Shown: one piece after another, positions 1 through 5,144 of the stretch | Layout: the number at the start of each line of letters is the position of its first letter | How positions within the stretch are numbered: the first letter of the stretch is position 1 | Source of the DNA: JAZQUM01 sp045631305 | Lineage (GTDB): Bacteria > Bacillota > Clostridia > Oscillospirales > Oscillospiraceae | Direction of reading: 5' to 3' | Assembly (NCBI GenBank): GCA_045631305.1 | Contig: JAZQUM010000134.1 | Coordinates: 1 to 5,144, forward strand | DNA length: 5,144 bases | Notes under the pieces: generated by a model | What the model saw: only the letters and a program-made list of their open reading frames with translations | Told to the model about the DNA's origin: nothing | Databases searched by the model: none | Program-made: the position numbers and the translations under genes

Positions 1-1
1 C

Positions 2-1261
2 ACGGTCCTCAAAAATGTTGATATGCTGGTAGAGGACGACCACATCGCTGCCATTGGCAGCGATCTGGCCGTCCCCGCCGGTGCCAAAGTGGTAAGCGGT
101 GCAGGTCAGGCAATTCTGCCCGGCTTTGTTAACGCTCATACTCACCTTTGGCAGATGACTATCAAGGGCCGCCGTGACGATCTGCCTCTAGCCACTTGGT
201 GCGACGAGGTACTCACCCCCACTATCAACGCGCTTTATGCCACCGATAGTACCGAAGTAAAAGAACGCCGCAGTTATCTGTGGGCTGCTCTCGGTATCTG
301 CGACATGCTCCACAGCGGTATCACCGCTTTCCTGGACATGGACCTGAACTACCGTCAGGACGGTATGATGAAGGCCGCAGAAGAAGCAGGCATCCGCGGC
401 CATTACGGTATCGAAATGGCTGACTGGTTTATGGATGACGGTTCTGTCAACGCCGACGCTCCCGAAGTGACCCGTTTGATGGAAACTTATCCCGGCCGCT
501 GTGTTCTCACTCCTTCCGAGCTGAACATCTGTTCCGATGCTACTTTGACCTTTGCCGCTGAAGCCGCCAAGAAATACGGCGCTCACATCCAGATCCATGT
601 AGACGAATCCGCAGGCGAAGCGCAGCAGTCTATTGACCAGCGCGGCTGCACAGAACTTCTGCATCTGGATAAGCTGGGTCTGCTGGATGGCAGCTTCTCT
701 GCTGTTCACGGCATCCACCTCTCCGACGAGGAGATCGAACTGGCTGCAAAGCGCGGTGTTACCGTAGTCTACAATCCCAAGAGCAACATGAAGCTGGGCA
801 GCGGTGTTTGCCCCATCAGAAAGCTTTTGGACGCAGGTATCAACGTATCCATTGCAACGGACGGCCCTGCCTCCAATGACCTTTTGGATATGTTTGAAGA
901 AATGCGCGCAGGCGTTATGCTGCAGAAGGTCTCCCACAAGGACGCTTCTCTGCTCCTTGCCAAGGATGTCTTTAAAATGGCCACTGCAGGCGGCGCCAGC
1001 ATGCTGAATCTTAATGCAGGCAGCCTTGAAGCCGGCAAACTGGCTGACTTTATCGTAATCCCCATGAATAAGCCCAACCTTATCAGTGACGGCAGTGATG
1101 TAGTTAGTACCATCGTATACTGTGCTCAGTCCAAGAATGTAAAGGATGTTTACATTGGCGGCAAGCCCGTGGTTGAAGATTACCGCATCGTCGCCTTTGA
1201 CGAGGACGCACTTACTGCTGAATTTATGGAACATCTCACTGCCCTTCAGGAGGTAAACTAA
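2..1261 (+). CDS. Amidohydrolase, MtaD/SsnA/TrzN-like deaminase family (5'-truncated by window edge)
   Basis: Cytosolic metal-dependent hydrolase of the amidohydrolase superfamily; relatives deaminate or dechlorinate purine, pterin or triazine-type rings (MTA/SAH deaminase, guanine deaminase, TrzN). The frame stays open to the left edge (seven codons, TVLKNVD, before the ATG at 23) and reads as the normal N-terminal beta-sandwich strand, so that ATG is internal and the true start lies outside the window. Counting from the ATG at 23, the active-site set is complete: the HxH pair H39/H41 in PGFVNAHTHLWQ, H192 with E195 three residues on (HVDES, the deaminase-type glutamate), H229 in AVHGIHL and D280 in IATDGPASND. 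SNMKLGSG (254-261) and the C-terminal GSLEAGKLADF (333-343) are family signatures. The C-terminus is intact. Its TAA abuts the ATG of the next gene, whose Shine-Dalgarno lies inside this gene, indicating translational coupling. The superfamily call is firm; the substrate is unknown. Confidence 0.93.
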   Translation, partial: TVLKNVDMLVEDDHIAAIGSDLAVPAGAKVVSGAGQAILPGFVNAHTHLWQMTIKGRRDDLPLATWCDEVLTPTINALYATDSTEVKERRSYLWAALGICDMLHSGITAFLDMDLNYRQDGMMKAAEEAGIRGHYGIEMADWFMDDGSVNADAPEVTRLMETYPGRCVLTPSELNICSDATLTFAAEAAKKYGAHIQIHVDESAGEAQQSIDQRGCTELLHLDKLGLLDGSFSAVHGIHLSDEEIELAAKRGVTVVYNPKSNMKLGSGVCPIRKLLDAGINVSIATDGPASNDLLDMFEEMRAGVMLQKVSHKDASLLLAKDVFKMATAGGASMLNLNAGSLEAGKLADFIVIPMNKPNLISDGSDVVSTIVYCAQSKNVKDVYIGGKPVVEDYRIVAFDEDALTAEFMEHLTALQEVN

Positions 1262-2230
1262 ATGTATAGTCTTAGCAAGAAAACTGTAGAACTCATTGAA
1301 AATGAGATCATGCCCAATCTTTGGGAACTTAACTGCGAAGCCCACAAGCTGGAAAGCGGCGCTACCATCATTGACATGGGCGTTAACGCTCCCGGTAGCT
1401 GGGAAGCTGCTCGTCTCTTCACTCTGGTCACCCTCGGTGCACAGGGCATTGTAGACTTCGGCAACATGCAGGTTGGCGATCGCGAAATCCCCACTGTTAA
1501 TGTATATCTGGCTCGCCCCCACGAAGCTGCTCTTTCCGCTCAGTTCTCTGCTTGGAAGGTAGCTCCCGCAGGCGAATATAACCTGCCCGGTTTCGCTTCC
1601 GGTCCCGCTCGTGCTATTTCCTATGACGATCCCATCGCTCAGATGTGGACCTATCAGGACAAGTACGAAAAGACCGCTCTGGCTGTTCAGACCGCTGAAC
1701 TCCCCGGCGAAGAACTGGTAGCAGAAGTTTGCGCAAAGTGCAATGTAAAGCCCGAAGGCGTTTACATCCTTGCCGCAAAGACCGGCAGCCTGGTTGGCTG
1801 CGTTCAGGTTGCAGCCCGCAGCGCTGAAGTTTCCCTGTGGGGCCTCGGCTTCTTCGGCTTCCCCCTGGAAAAGGTTCGTTCCTTCAGCGGTTACGGTGCA
1901 ATTCCTCCCGTAATCTCCGATGAACTCAAGGCTATGGACCGCGTTAACAGCTCCACCCTGTACGGCAGCGTAGCAAGATATGTTGTTGAATGCGACGACG
2001 CTGAAATCGAAGCTGTTATTCCCAAGCTGGCTTGCGCTAACACCAAGCATTACGGCAGAGCTTTCGCAGACATCTATGAAGAAGCTGAACGCGACATCTT
2101 CAAGATGGACCTGGATGTTCACAAGGTTTCCGTTATTGAAATCACCAATCTGCGCACCGGTAAGACCTACAAGCAGGGCAAGATCGGTACCGAGATGCTC
2201 CTCAAGAGCTTCTACGAAAACACTCTTTAA
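1262..2230 (+). CDS. mch: Methenyltetrahydromethanopterin cyclohydrolase (Mch) family protein
   Basis: This 322-residue protein has the length of archaeal Mch, which hydrolyses N5,N10-methenyl-H4MPT to the N5-formyl form. By comparison with archaeal Mch from memory, matching blocks run in order: LNCEAHKLESGATIIDMGV (23-41; archaeal NVEVQELENGTTVIDCGV), ASGPARA (112-118), PEGVYILAAKTGSLVG (164-179) followed by CVQVAARSAE (180-189), SGYGAIPPV (209-217), N229 plus LYG (233-235), and LRTGKTYKQGKI (297-308) with LLKSF (313-317). R186 and E189 keep the RxxE spacing of the Arg/Glu pair described as catalytic in Archaeoglobus Mch (R183/E186 as I recall). The start is fixed by AGGAGG at 1248-1253, 8 nt upstream. 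No signal peptide or membrane segment is seen. It sits 0 nt after the amidohydrolase and 12 nt before the flavoprotein. Pro is CCC in 13 of 14 codons, suggesting good expression. Family membership is strong, but whether it uses H4MPT, H4folate or another substrate is open. The symbol denotes homology only. Confidence 0.88.
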   Translation: MYSLSKKTVELIENEIMPNLWELNCEAHKLESGATIIDMGVNAPGSWEAARLFTLVTLGAQGIVDFGNMQVGDREIPTVNVYLARPHEAALSAQFSAWKVAPAGEYNLPGFASGPARAISYDDPIAQMWTYQDKYEKTALAVQTAELPGEELVAEVCAKCNVKPEGVYILAAKTGSLVGCVQVAARSAEVSLWGLGFFGFPLEKVRSFSGYGAIPPVISDELKAMDRVNSSTLYGSVARYVVECDDAEIEAVIPKLACANTKHYGRAFADIYEEAERDIFKMDLDVHKVSVIEITNLRTGKTYKQGKIGTEMLLKSFYENTL

Positions 2231-2242
2231 GGAGAGCACATT

Positions 2243-3391
2243 ATGGCAGATATGAAATTTGACGTTGCTGTAGTAGGCGGCGGTGTTGTCGGCGCTGCAG
2301 CTGCATGGAAGCTCAGCAAGGCCGGTGCAAAGGTAGTTCTTCTGGAAAAGGACGATCTGTGCGCAGGTGCATCCTGCACCAACCCCGGCTTCTGCGTTCT
2401 CAGCTACAGAGAAAATCCCCTGGTAATGGATATGGCTCTTCGTCAGCAGCAGCAGTGGGATGCTCTGCAGGAAGAAATCGGCGATATCGAATACATCCCC
2501 TCCGGCGGTCTCATTCCCCTGACTGACGATGCTCAGGCAGGCGTTCTGGAAAACCTCTGCAAGGGTGTTGCTACCATGGGCCTCACCGATATCGAAATGA
2601 TCTCCGCAGCCCGCGCTAAGGAGCTGGAACCCGAGATCAACGAAAAGATTCTGGTTGGCGCTTGCTGGTGCCCCGGCGAAGGCCGCCTGAATCCCTTCAA
2701 GCTGAACCACAACATGGCAGACCGCGCAGCTGCTCTGGGCGCTGTCATGATGCCTCACACTCCCGTTACCGGCTTCAAGATGGGTAACGGTGTGATCCAG
2801 GCTATCGAAACCCCCAAGGGTGACATCTATGCCGATCTGGTAGTTGTTGCTACCGGCGCATGGACCCGCGATGTAGCTAAGATGGCCGGTCAGGACCTGC
2901 CCATCGACTACGAACGCGGTGAAGCAATGGTCAGTATGGCCGTTCGCCCCACCATCAAGCGCATGATTACCGACGGTGCTCTCTTCAACCAGCCCATGAC
3001 TCCCGACCACCCCATGGTAGTCGGCGCATGCCTGGGTCAGGCAGCACACGGCAACATCGTAATGGCTCAGGCTACTACCCGCCCCGGCAATTACGATAAG
3101 TCCAACACCCTGGCCGGTGCCAAGGGCGTTGCAAACCGCGTGATCCAGCTCTTCCCCGCCCTCAAGGATATCGAAATCATCCGCATGTGGGCAGGTCTGG
3201 TTTCTTTCGCAGCTGACCATGAGCCCGTATTCGGCGCTTATGAAAGCCCCAAGAACCTCTTCATCGCCAACTCCTTCCACAGTGCCATCGCTCTGTCCCC
3301 CTCCATCGGTGACATGATCGCTGACTACTGGAAGAACGGCACCATTCCCGAACTGGCTAAGGGTTACACCCCCATGCGTTTCGTGAAGTAA
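2243..3391 (+). CDS. FAD-dependent oxidoreductase, DAO family (glycine/sarcosine oxidase or D-amino-acid dehydrogenase-like)
   Basis: This 382-residue single-domain flavoenzyme probably oxidises a secondary or primary amine (amino acid, N-substituted glycine or opine-like compound) to the imine. The N-terminal Rossmann motif is VVGGGVVGAAAA with GGGVVG at 12-17, and E35 ends beta-2 to bind the ADP ribose. ATGAW at 203-207 is the second FAD-contact motif. EGRLNPFKL (146-154) matches the family's substrate-side GxxxPxxL segment. RMWAGLVSF (314-322) with D325 and P328, then FIANSFHSAIALSPSIGDMIAD (340-361), form the C-terminal FAD-binding end. There is no GcvT-like folate domain as in dimethylglycine dehydrogenase and no signal peptide. 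The family's usual SGxN segment near residue 44 reads SCTN, within three nearby cysteines (C40, C45, C51). Start: AAGGAG at 2229-2234, 8 nt before the ATG and overlapping the previous stop codon. It is the last gene of the operon, followed by a terminator. Alternatives are ThiO-like, SoxB-like or DadA-like; sequence alone does not decide. Confidence 0.88.
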   Translation: MADMKFDVAVVGGGVVGAAAAWKLSKAGAKVVLLEKDDLCAGASCTNPGFCVLSYRENPLVMDMALRQQQQWDALQEEIGDIEYIPSGGLIPLTDDAQAGVLENLCKGVATMGLTDIEMISAARAKELEPEINEKILVGACWCPGEGRLNPFKLNHNMADRAAALGAVMMPHTPVTGFKMGNGVIQAIETPKGDIYADLVVVATGAWTRDVAKMAGQDLPIDYERGEAMVSMAVRPTIKRMITDGALFNQPMTPDHPMVVGACLGQAAHGNIVMAQATTRPGNYDKSNTLAGAKGVANRVIQLFPALKDIEIIRMWAGLVSFAADHEPVFGAYESPKNLFIANSFHSAIALSPSIGDMIADYWKNGTIPELAKGYTPMRFVK

Positions 3392-3402
3392 TGGTCTTCC
3401 CT

Positions 3403-3441
3403 CTGCGGGCAGCTCTTTTAGGAGCTGCCCGCAGTTTTTTT
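3403..3441 (+). terminator. Rho-independent terminator of the amidohydrolase-mch-oxidoreductase operon
   Basis: A perfect 13-bp inverted repeat (CTGCGGGCAGCTC at 3403-3415 and GAGCTGCCCGCAG at 3422-3434) encloses the 6-nt loop TTTTAG and is followed at once by seven T (3435-3441). It starts 11 nt after the flavoprotein stop codon. No T-run lies on the other flank, so it works only for + strand transcription. It separates the three-gene operon from proBA. Confidence 0.95.
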
Positions 3442-3454
3442 GCTTTTACGCGTC

Positions 3455-3483
3455 TTGTTTATTGCATCCCGGTGTGATAAGAT
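3455..3483 (+). promoter_or_regulatory. Predicted sigma-70/SigA promoter of proBA with extended -10
   Basis: TTGTTT (3455-3460) resembles the TTGACA -35 box. After a 17-bp spacer, TAAGAT (3478-3483) resembles the TATAAT -10 box, preceded by the TGn extension (TGA, 3475-3477). Transcription would start near 3490, giving a leader of about 55 nt before the proB ATG. It lies between a strong terminator and the next gene, where a promoter is expected. Prediction is by eye from consensus spacing only. Confidence 0.6.
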
Positions 3484-3504
3484 GGCAGTAATTAAACTGG
3501 TTAA

Positions 3505-3524
3505 AAGGCGGCTTTTTTCGCCTT
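3505..3524 (+). other. Small hairpin in the proB leader
   Basis: AAGGCG (3505-3510) and CGCCTT (3519-3524) can pair over the 8-nt loop GCTTTTTT, ending 6 nt before the proB Shine-Dalgarno. An alternative pairing AAAAG/CTTTT (3503-3507 with 3512-3516) excludes the first. No T-tract follows, so it is not an intrinsic terminator. It could affect mRNA stability or ribosome access, or be chance. No known riboswitch or T-box signature was recognised in this short leader. Confidence 0.35.
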
Positions 3525-3530
3525 CTCAAC

Positions 3531-3536
3531 AGGAGG
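3531..3536 (+). promoter_or_regulatory. Ribosome binding site that fixes the proB start
   Basis: AGGAGG lies 8 nt before the ATG at 3545. The frame is open further upstream to an in-frame ATG at 3482 and beyond, but those codons lack a Shine-Dalgarno, overlap the predicted -10 box, and would add residues before the conserved RIVIKIGTST start of the kinase fold. The start at 3545 is therefore preferred. Confidence 0.85.
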
Positions 3537-3544
3537 TCCTTTTC

Positions 3545-4312
3545 ATGCGCATCGTTATTAAAATCGGCACTTCCACCCTGACCCATGCTACAGGTCGGCT
3601 GAATATCCGCCGCGTGGAACTGCTTTGCAAAACTGTGGCAGATCTGAAAAATGCAGGTCACGAGATCATTCTTGTTTCCTCCGGCGCTATCGGCATGGGT
3701 GTCGGCAAGCTGAATCTTGCCGGTCGTCCCGCTGATATGCCTACCAAGCAGGCTGCTGCCGCTGTGGGCCAGTGCGAACTGATGTACACTTACGATAAGC
3801 TTTTCTCCGAGTATCATCACACCGTGGCACAGATCCTTCTCAGTGCATCCGACGTGGATAACGAAGAGCGCCATGAAAACTTCCAGAATGCCATCAACCG
3901 CCTTCTGAAGTTGGGTGTCATTCCCATCGTCAACGAAAACGATACCGTCGCCACCGATGAAATTCGCGTGGGCGATAACGATACGCTGGGCGCCATTGTA
4001 GCCGTCAGCGTGAAGGCCGATCTGCTGATCCTCCTTTCCGATATCGACGGTCTTTATACCGCAGATCCCCACACTGATCCCAATGCCCGCCTCATTGACC
4101 GTGTAGATGCCATCACCCCCGCTATTGAAGCGCTGGCAGGCGGTAAGGGTAGCGAGCTGGCCACAGGTGGCATGAGCACCAAGCTGAACGCCGCAAAAAT
4201 GGCTATGGCTGCAGGTACCGACATGATCATCACCAATGGTGACCGCCCCGAAGTCCTCTATGATATTGCAGAGGGCAAAAAGGTAGGCACGCTTTTTGCC
4301 GCAAGGAGGTAA
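3545..4312 (+). CDS. proB: Glutamate 5-kinase (single amino acid kinase domain, no PUA)
   Basis: Catalyses the first step of proline synthesis in the cytosol: L-glutamate + ATP to L-glutamyl 5-phosphate. The 255-residue product is an amino acid kinase domain: KIGTST at 6-11 (ATP phosphate contacts), SSGAIG at 45-50, KQAAAAVGQ at 68-76, NENDTV at 130-135 and GDNDTLGA at 143-150 (glutamate site), LLSDIDGLY at 163-171, and GGMSTKL at 208-214 (nucleotide loop). It ends at the usual GTLF close of the kinase fold. The C-terminal PUA domain of the E. coli-type enzyme (about 367 residues) is absent, a natural short form seen in various bacteria and not a truncation, since the stop is followed directly by proA. 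The last codons (AGG AGG TAA) also provide the proA Shine-Dalgarno. Feedback inhibition by proline is usual in the family but cannot be judged here. Confidence 0.96.
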   Translation: MRIVIKIGTSTLTHATGRLNIRRVELLCKTVADLKNAGHEIILVSSGAIGMGVGKLNLAGRPADMPTKQAAAAVGQCELMYTYDKLFSEYHHTVAQILLSASDVDNEERHENFQNAINRLLKLGVIPIVNENDTVATDEIRVGDNDTLGAIVAVSVKADLLILLSDIDGLYTADPHTDPNARLIDRVDAITPAIEALAGGKGSELATGGMSTKLNAAKMAMAAGTDMIITNGDRPEVLYDIAEGKKVGTLFAARR

Positions 4313-4317
4313 TCGCT

Positions 4318-5144
4318 ATGACCACTATGGAACAGCTGAAGCTGGCTAAATCCTGCTGCGCAGAACTTGCCTGCGCATCTTCCGAAAAGAAAAATGTGGC
4401 CCTGCGTGCCATGGCAGCAGCGCTTCTGCGCCATGAAACTGAGATCCTTGCTGAAAACGAAAAGGATCTGCAGCGAGCAAAAGATAAAGTTTCTTCCGTG
4501 ATGCTGGACCGTCTGGCTCTCAATCACGACCGCATTCAGGGCATGGCCGATGGCATTTTGCAGGTTGCTGCCCTCCCCGATCCCGTAGGCCGCGTGCTGA
4601 GCACTGTGGAGCGCCCCGGTGGCCTCACCATCCGCCGTGTTTCCGTTCCCATGGGCGTGATTGCCATCGTGTATGAAAGCCGCCCCAATGTCACCAGCGA
4701 TGCTGCGGCTCTGGCCGTAAAAAGCGGCAGCGCCTGCGTGCTTCGCGGCGGGAGCGATGCTTTCGCCACTGCCAGTGCCATCACCCGCGCGCTGCAGGAA
4801 GGTCTTCGCGAAGTAGGTTTCAGTGAAAACTGCGTCTCCATGGTGCAGGATACCAGCCGCGAAAGCGTGAATGAACTGATGCGTGCCGTTGGTCTTGTAG
4901 ATCTTCTCATCCCCCGCGGCGGTGCAGGTCTTATCAATAACTGCGTGCAGAATGCCTTGGTACCCTGCATTCAGACCGGTACAGGCATCTGCCATGTGTA
5001 TGTAGACAAGGCCGCCAAGCTGGATATGGCCCTCTCCATCGTGGAAAATGCCAAGACCAGCCGTCCTTCCGTGTGCAACGCGGAGGAAGTGCTGTTGGTG
5101 CATAGCGCCGTGGCGGAAGAATTCCTGCCCAAACTGAAAAAAGT
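4318..5144 (+). CDS. proA: Gamma-glutamyl phosphate reductase (3' end cut by window edge)
   Basis: Reduces L-glutamyl 5-phosphate with NADPH to glutamate 5-semialdehyde, which cyclises towards proline; it acts with ProB, whose labile product it receives. The visible 275 residues are roughly two thirds of a typical protein of about 415. They show the aldehyde-dehydrogenase-fold cofactor region GVIAIVYESRPNVTSDA (113-129) and VLRGGSDA (141-148), then IPRGG (198-202), TGTGICHVYVD (220-230), and the catalytic cysteine C253 in SRPSVCNAEEVLL (codon 5074-5076). The frame is open to the last base, and the missing part is the C-terminal end. The start at 4318 is preceded by AAGGAGG at 4303-4309 with 8-nt spacing; a second ATG at 4327 fits less well. 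Only 5 nt separate it from proB, so the two form one operon. Confidence 0.97.
   Translation, partial: MTTMEQLKLAKSCCAELACASSEKKNVALRAMAAALLRHETEILAENEKDLQRAKDKVSSVMLDRLALNHDRIQGMADGILQVAALPDPVGRVLSTVERPGGLTIRRVSVPMGVIAIVYESRPNVTSDAAALAVKSGSACVLRGGSDAFATASAITRALQEGLREVGFSENCVSMVQDTSRESVNELMRAVGLVDLLIPRGGAGLINNCVQNALVPCIQTGTGICHVYVDKAAKLDMALSIVENAKTSRPSVCNAEEVLLVHSAVAEEFLPKLKK

Noticed and set aside
23..25. ATG at 23 as the real start of the amidohydrolase
   Set aside because: The frame is open to the left edge with a typical N-terminal beta strand, and no Shine-Dalgarno lies before this ATG; the gene is simply cut by the window.
188..3280. Very long (1030-codon) open frame on the minus strand across all three operon genes
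   Set aside because: It is codon-aligned opposite three well-recognised genes in one frame, has no recognisable domains, and is explained by the absence of TTA, CTA and TCA codons in the sense genes.
3440..3544. N-terminal extension of ProB by 35 residues from an upstream start
   Set aside because: The extension overlaps the terminator T-run and the predicted promoter, has no Shine-Dalgarno, and the family N-terminus begins at the methionine at 3545.
3446..4072. Minus-strand open frame of 208 codons opposite proB
   Set aside because: It is a shadow of proB with no family resemblance, and its product is explained by the sense codon bias.
4258..5103. Minus-strand open frame of 281 codons opposite proA
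   Set aside because: The sense strand encodes unmistakable ProA with its catalytic cysteine; the reverse frame shows no known motifs.
1..5144. CRISPR array, insertion sequence, tRNA or phage attachment signals
   Set aside because: No regularly spaced direct repeats, transposase motifs, terminal inverted repeats or tRNA cloverleaf were seen; the only strong inverted repeat is the terminator at 3403-3434.
1262..5144. Functional link between the Mch/flavoprotein operon and proline metabolism
   Set aside because: A strong terminator and a separate promoter divide them, and proBA is a housekeeping pair, so adjacency alone is weak evidence.

Overview
The window is bacterial chromosomal DNA. It has strong AGGAGG-type ribosome binding sites about 8 nt from each start, tight co-directional packing, an intrinsic terminator, a sigma-70-type promoter, and base composition somewhat above 50% GC. 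Pro is almost always CCC and Lys mostly AAG in the first operon. Together with the short ProB lacking a PUA domain, this suggests an anaerobic Firmicute, perhaps a Clostridia/Oscillospirales-like gut organism. That placement is an inference from style, not a marker-gene result. All genes are on the + strand.

Region 1 (1-3391) is a compact three-gene operon whose start lies left of the window. It encodes (a) a metal-dependent amidohydrolase of the deaminase/chlorohydrolase (MtaD/SsnA/TrzN) type, missing its first residues; (b) a full-length homologue of methenyl-tetrahydromethanopterin cyclohydrolase (Mch), an enzyme known from methanogenic archaea and methylotrophic bacteria; and (c) a single-domain FAD-dependent oxidoreductase of the DAO (glycine/sarcosine oxidase, D-amino-acid dehydrogenase) family. 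Gene junctions are 0 and 12 nt, so the three are probably co-translated. A perfect 13-bp terminator hairpin with a T7 tract closes the operon at 3403-3441.

Region 2 (3442-5144) is an independent proline-biosynthesis operon with its own extended -10 promoter. It contains proB (glutamate 5-kinase, catalytic domain only) followed by proA (gamma-glutamyl phosphate reductase), which runs off the right edge after its catalytic cysteine.

The point of interest is region 1. An Mch-fold cyclohydrolase sits between a ring deaminase-type amidohydrolase and an amine-oxidising flavoprotein, with no other methanopterin C1 gene visible. The inferred picture is a small catabolic or salvage cassette acting on a nitrogen heterocycle or N-substituted amino compound, perhaps a pterin, folate or C1-carrier derivative. 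The Mch-like protein would either act on a bound C1 bridge or be repurposed for another cyclic amidine. The exact substrate cannot be read from the sequence.
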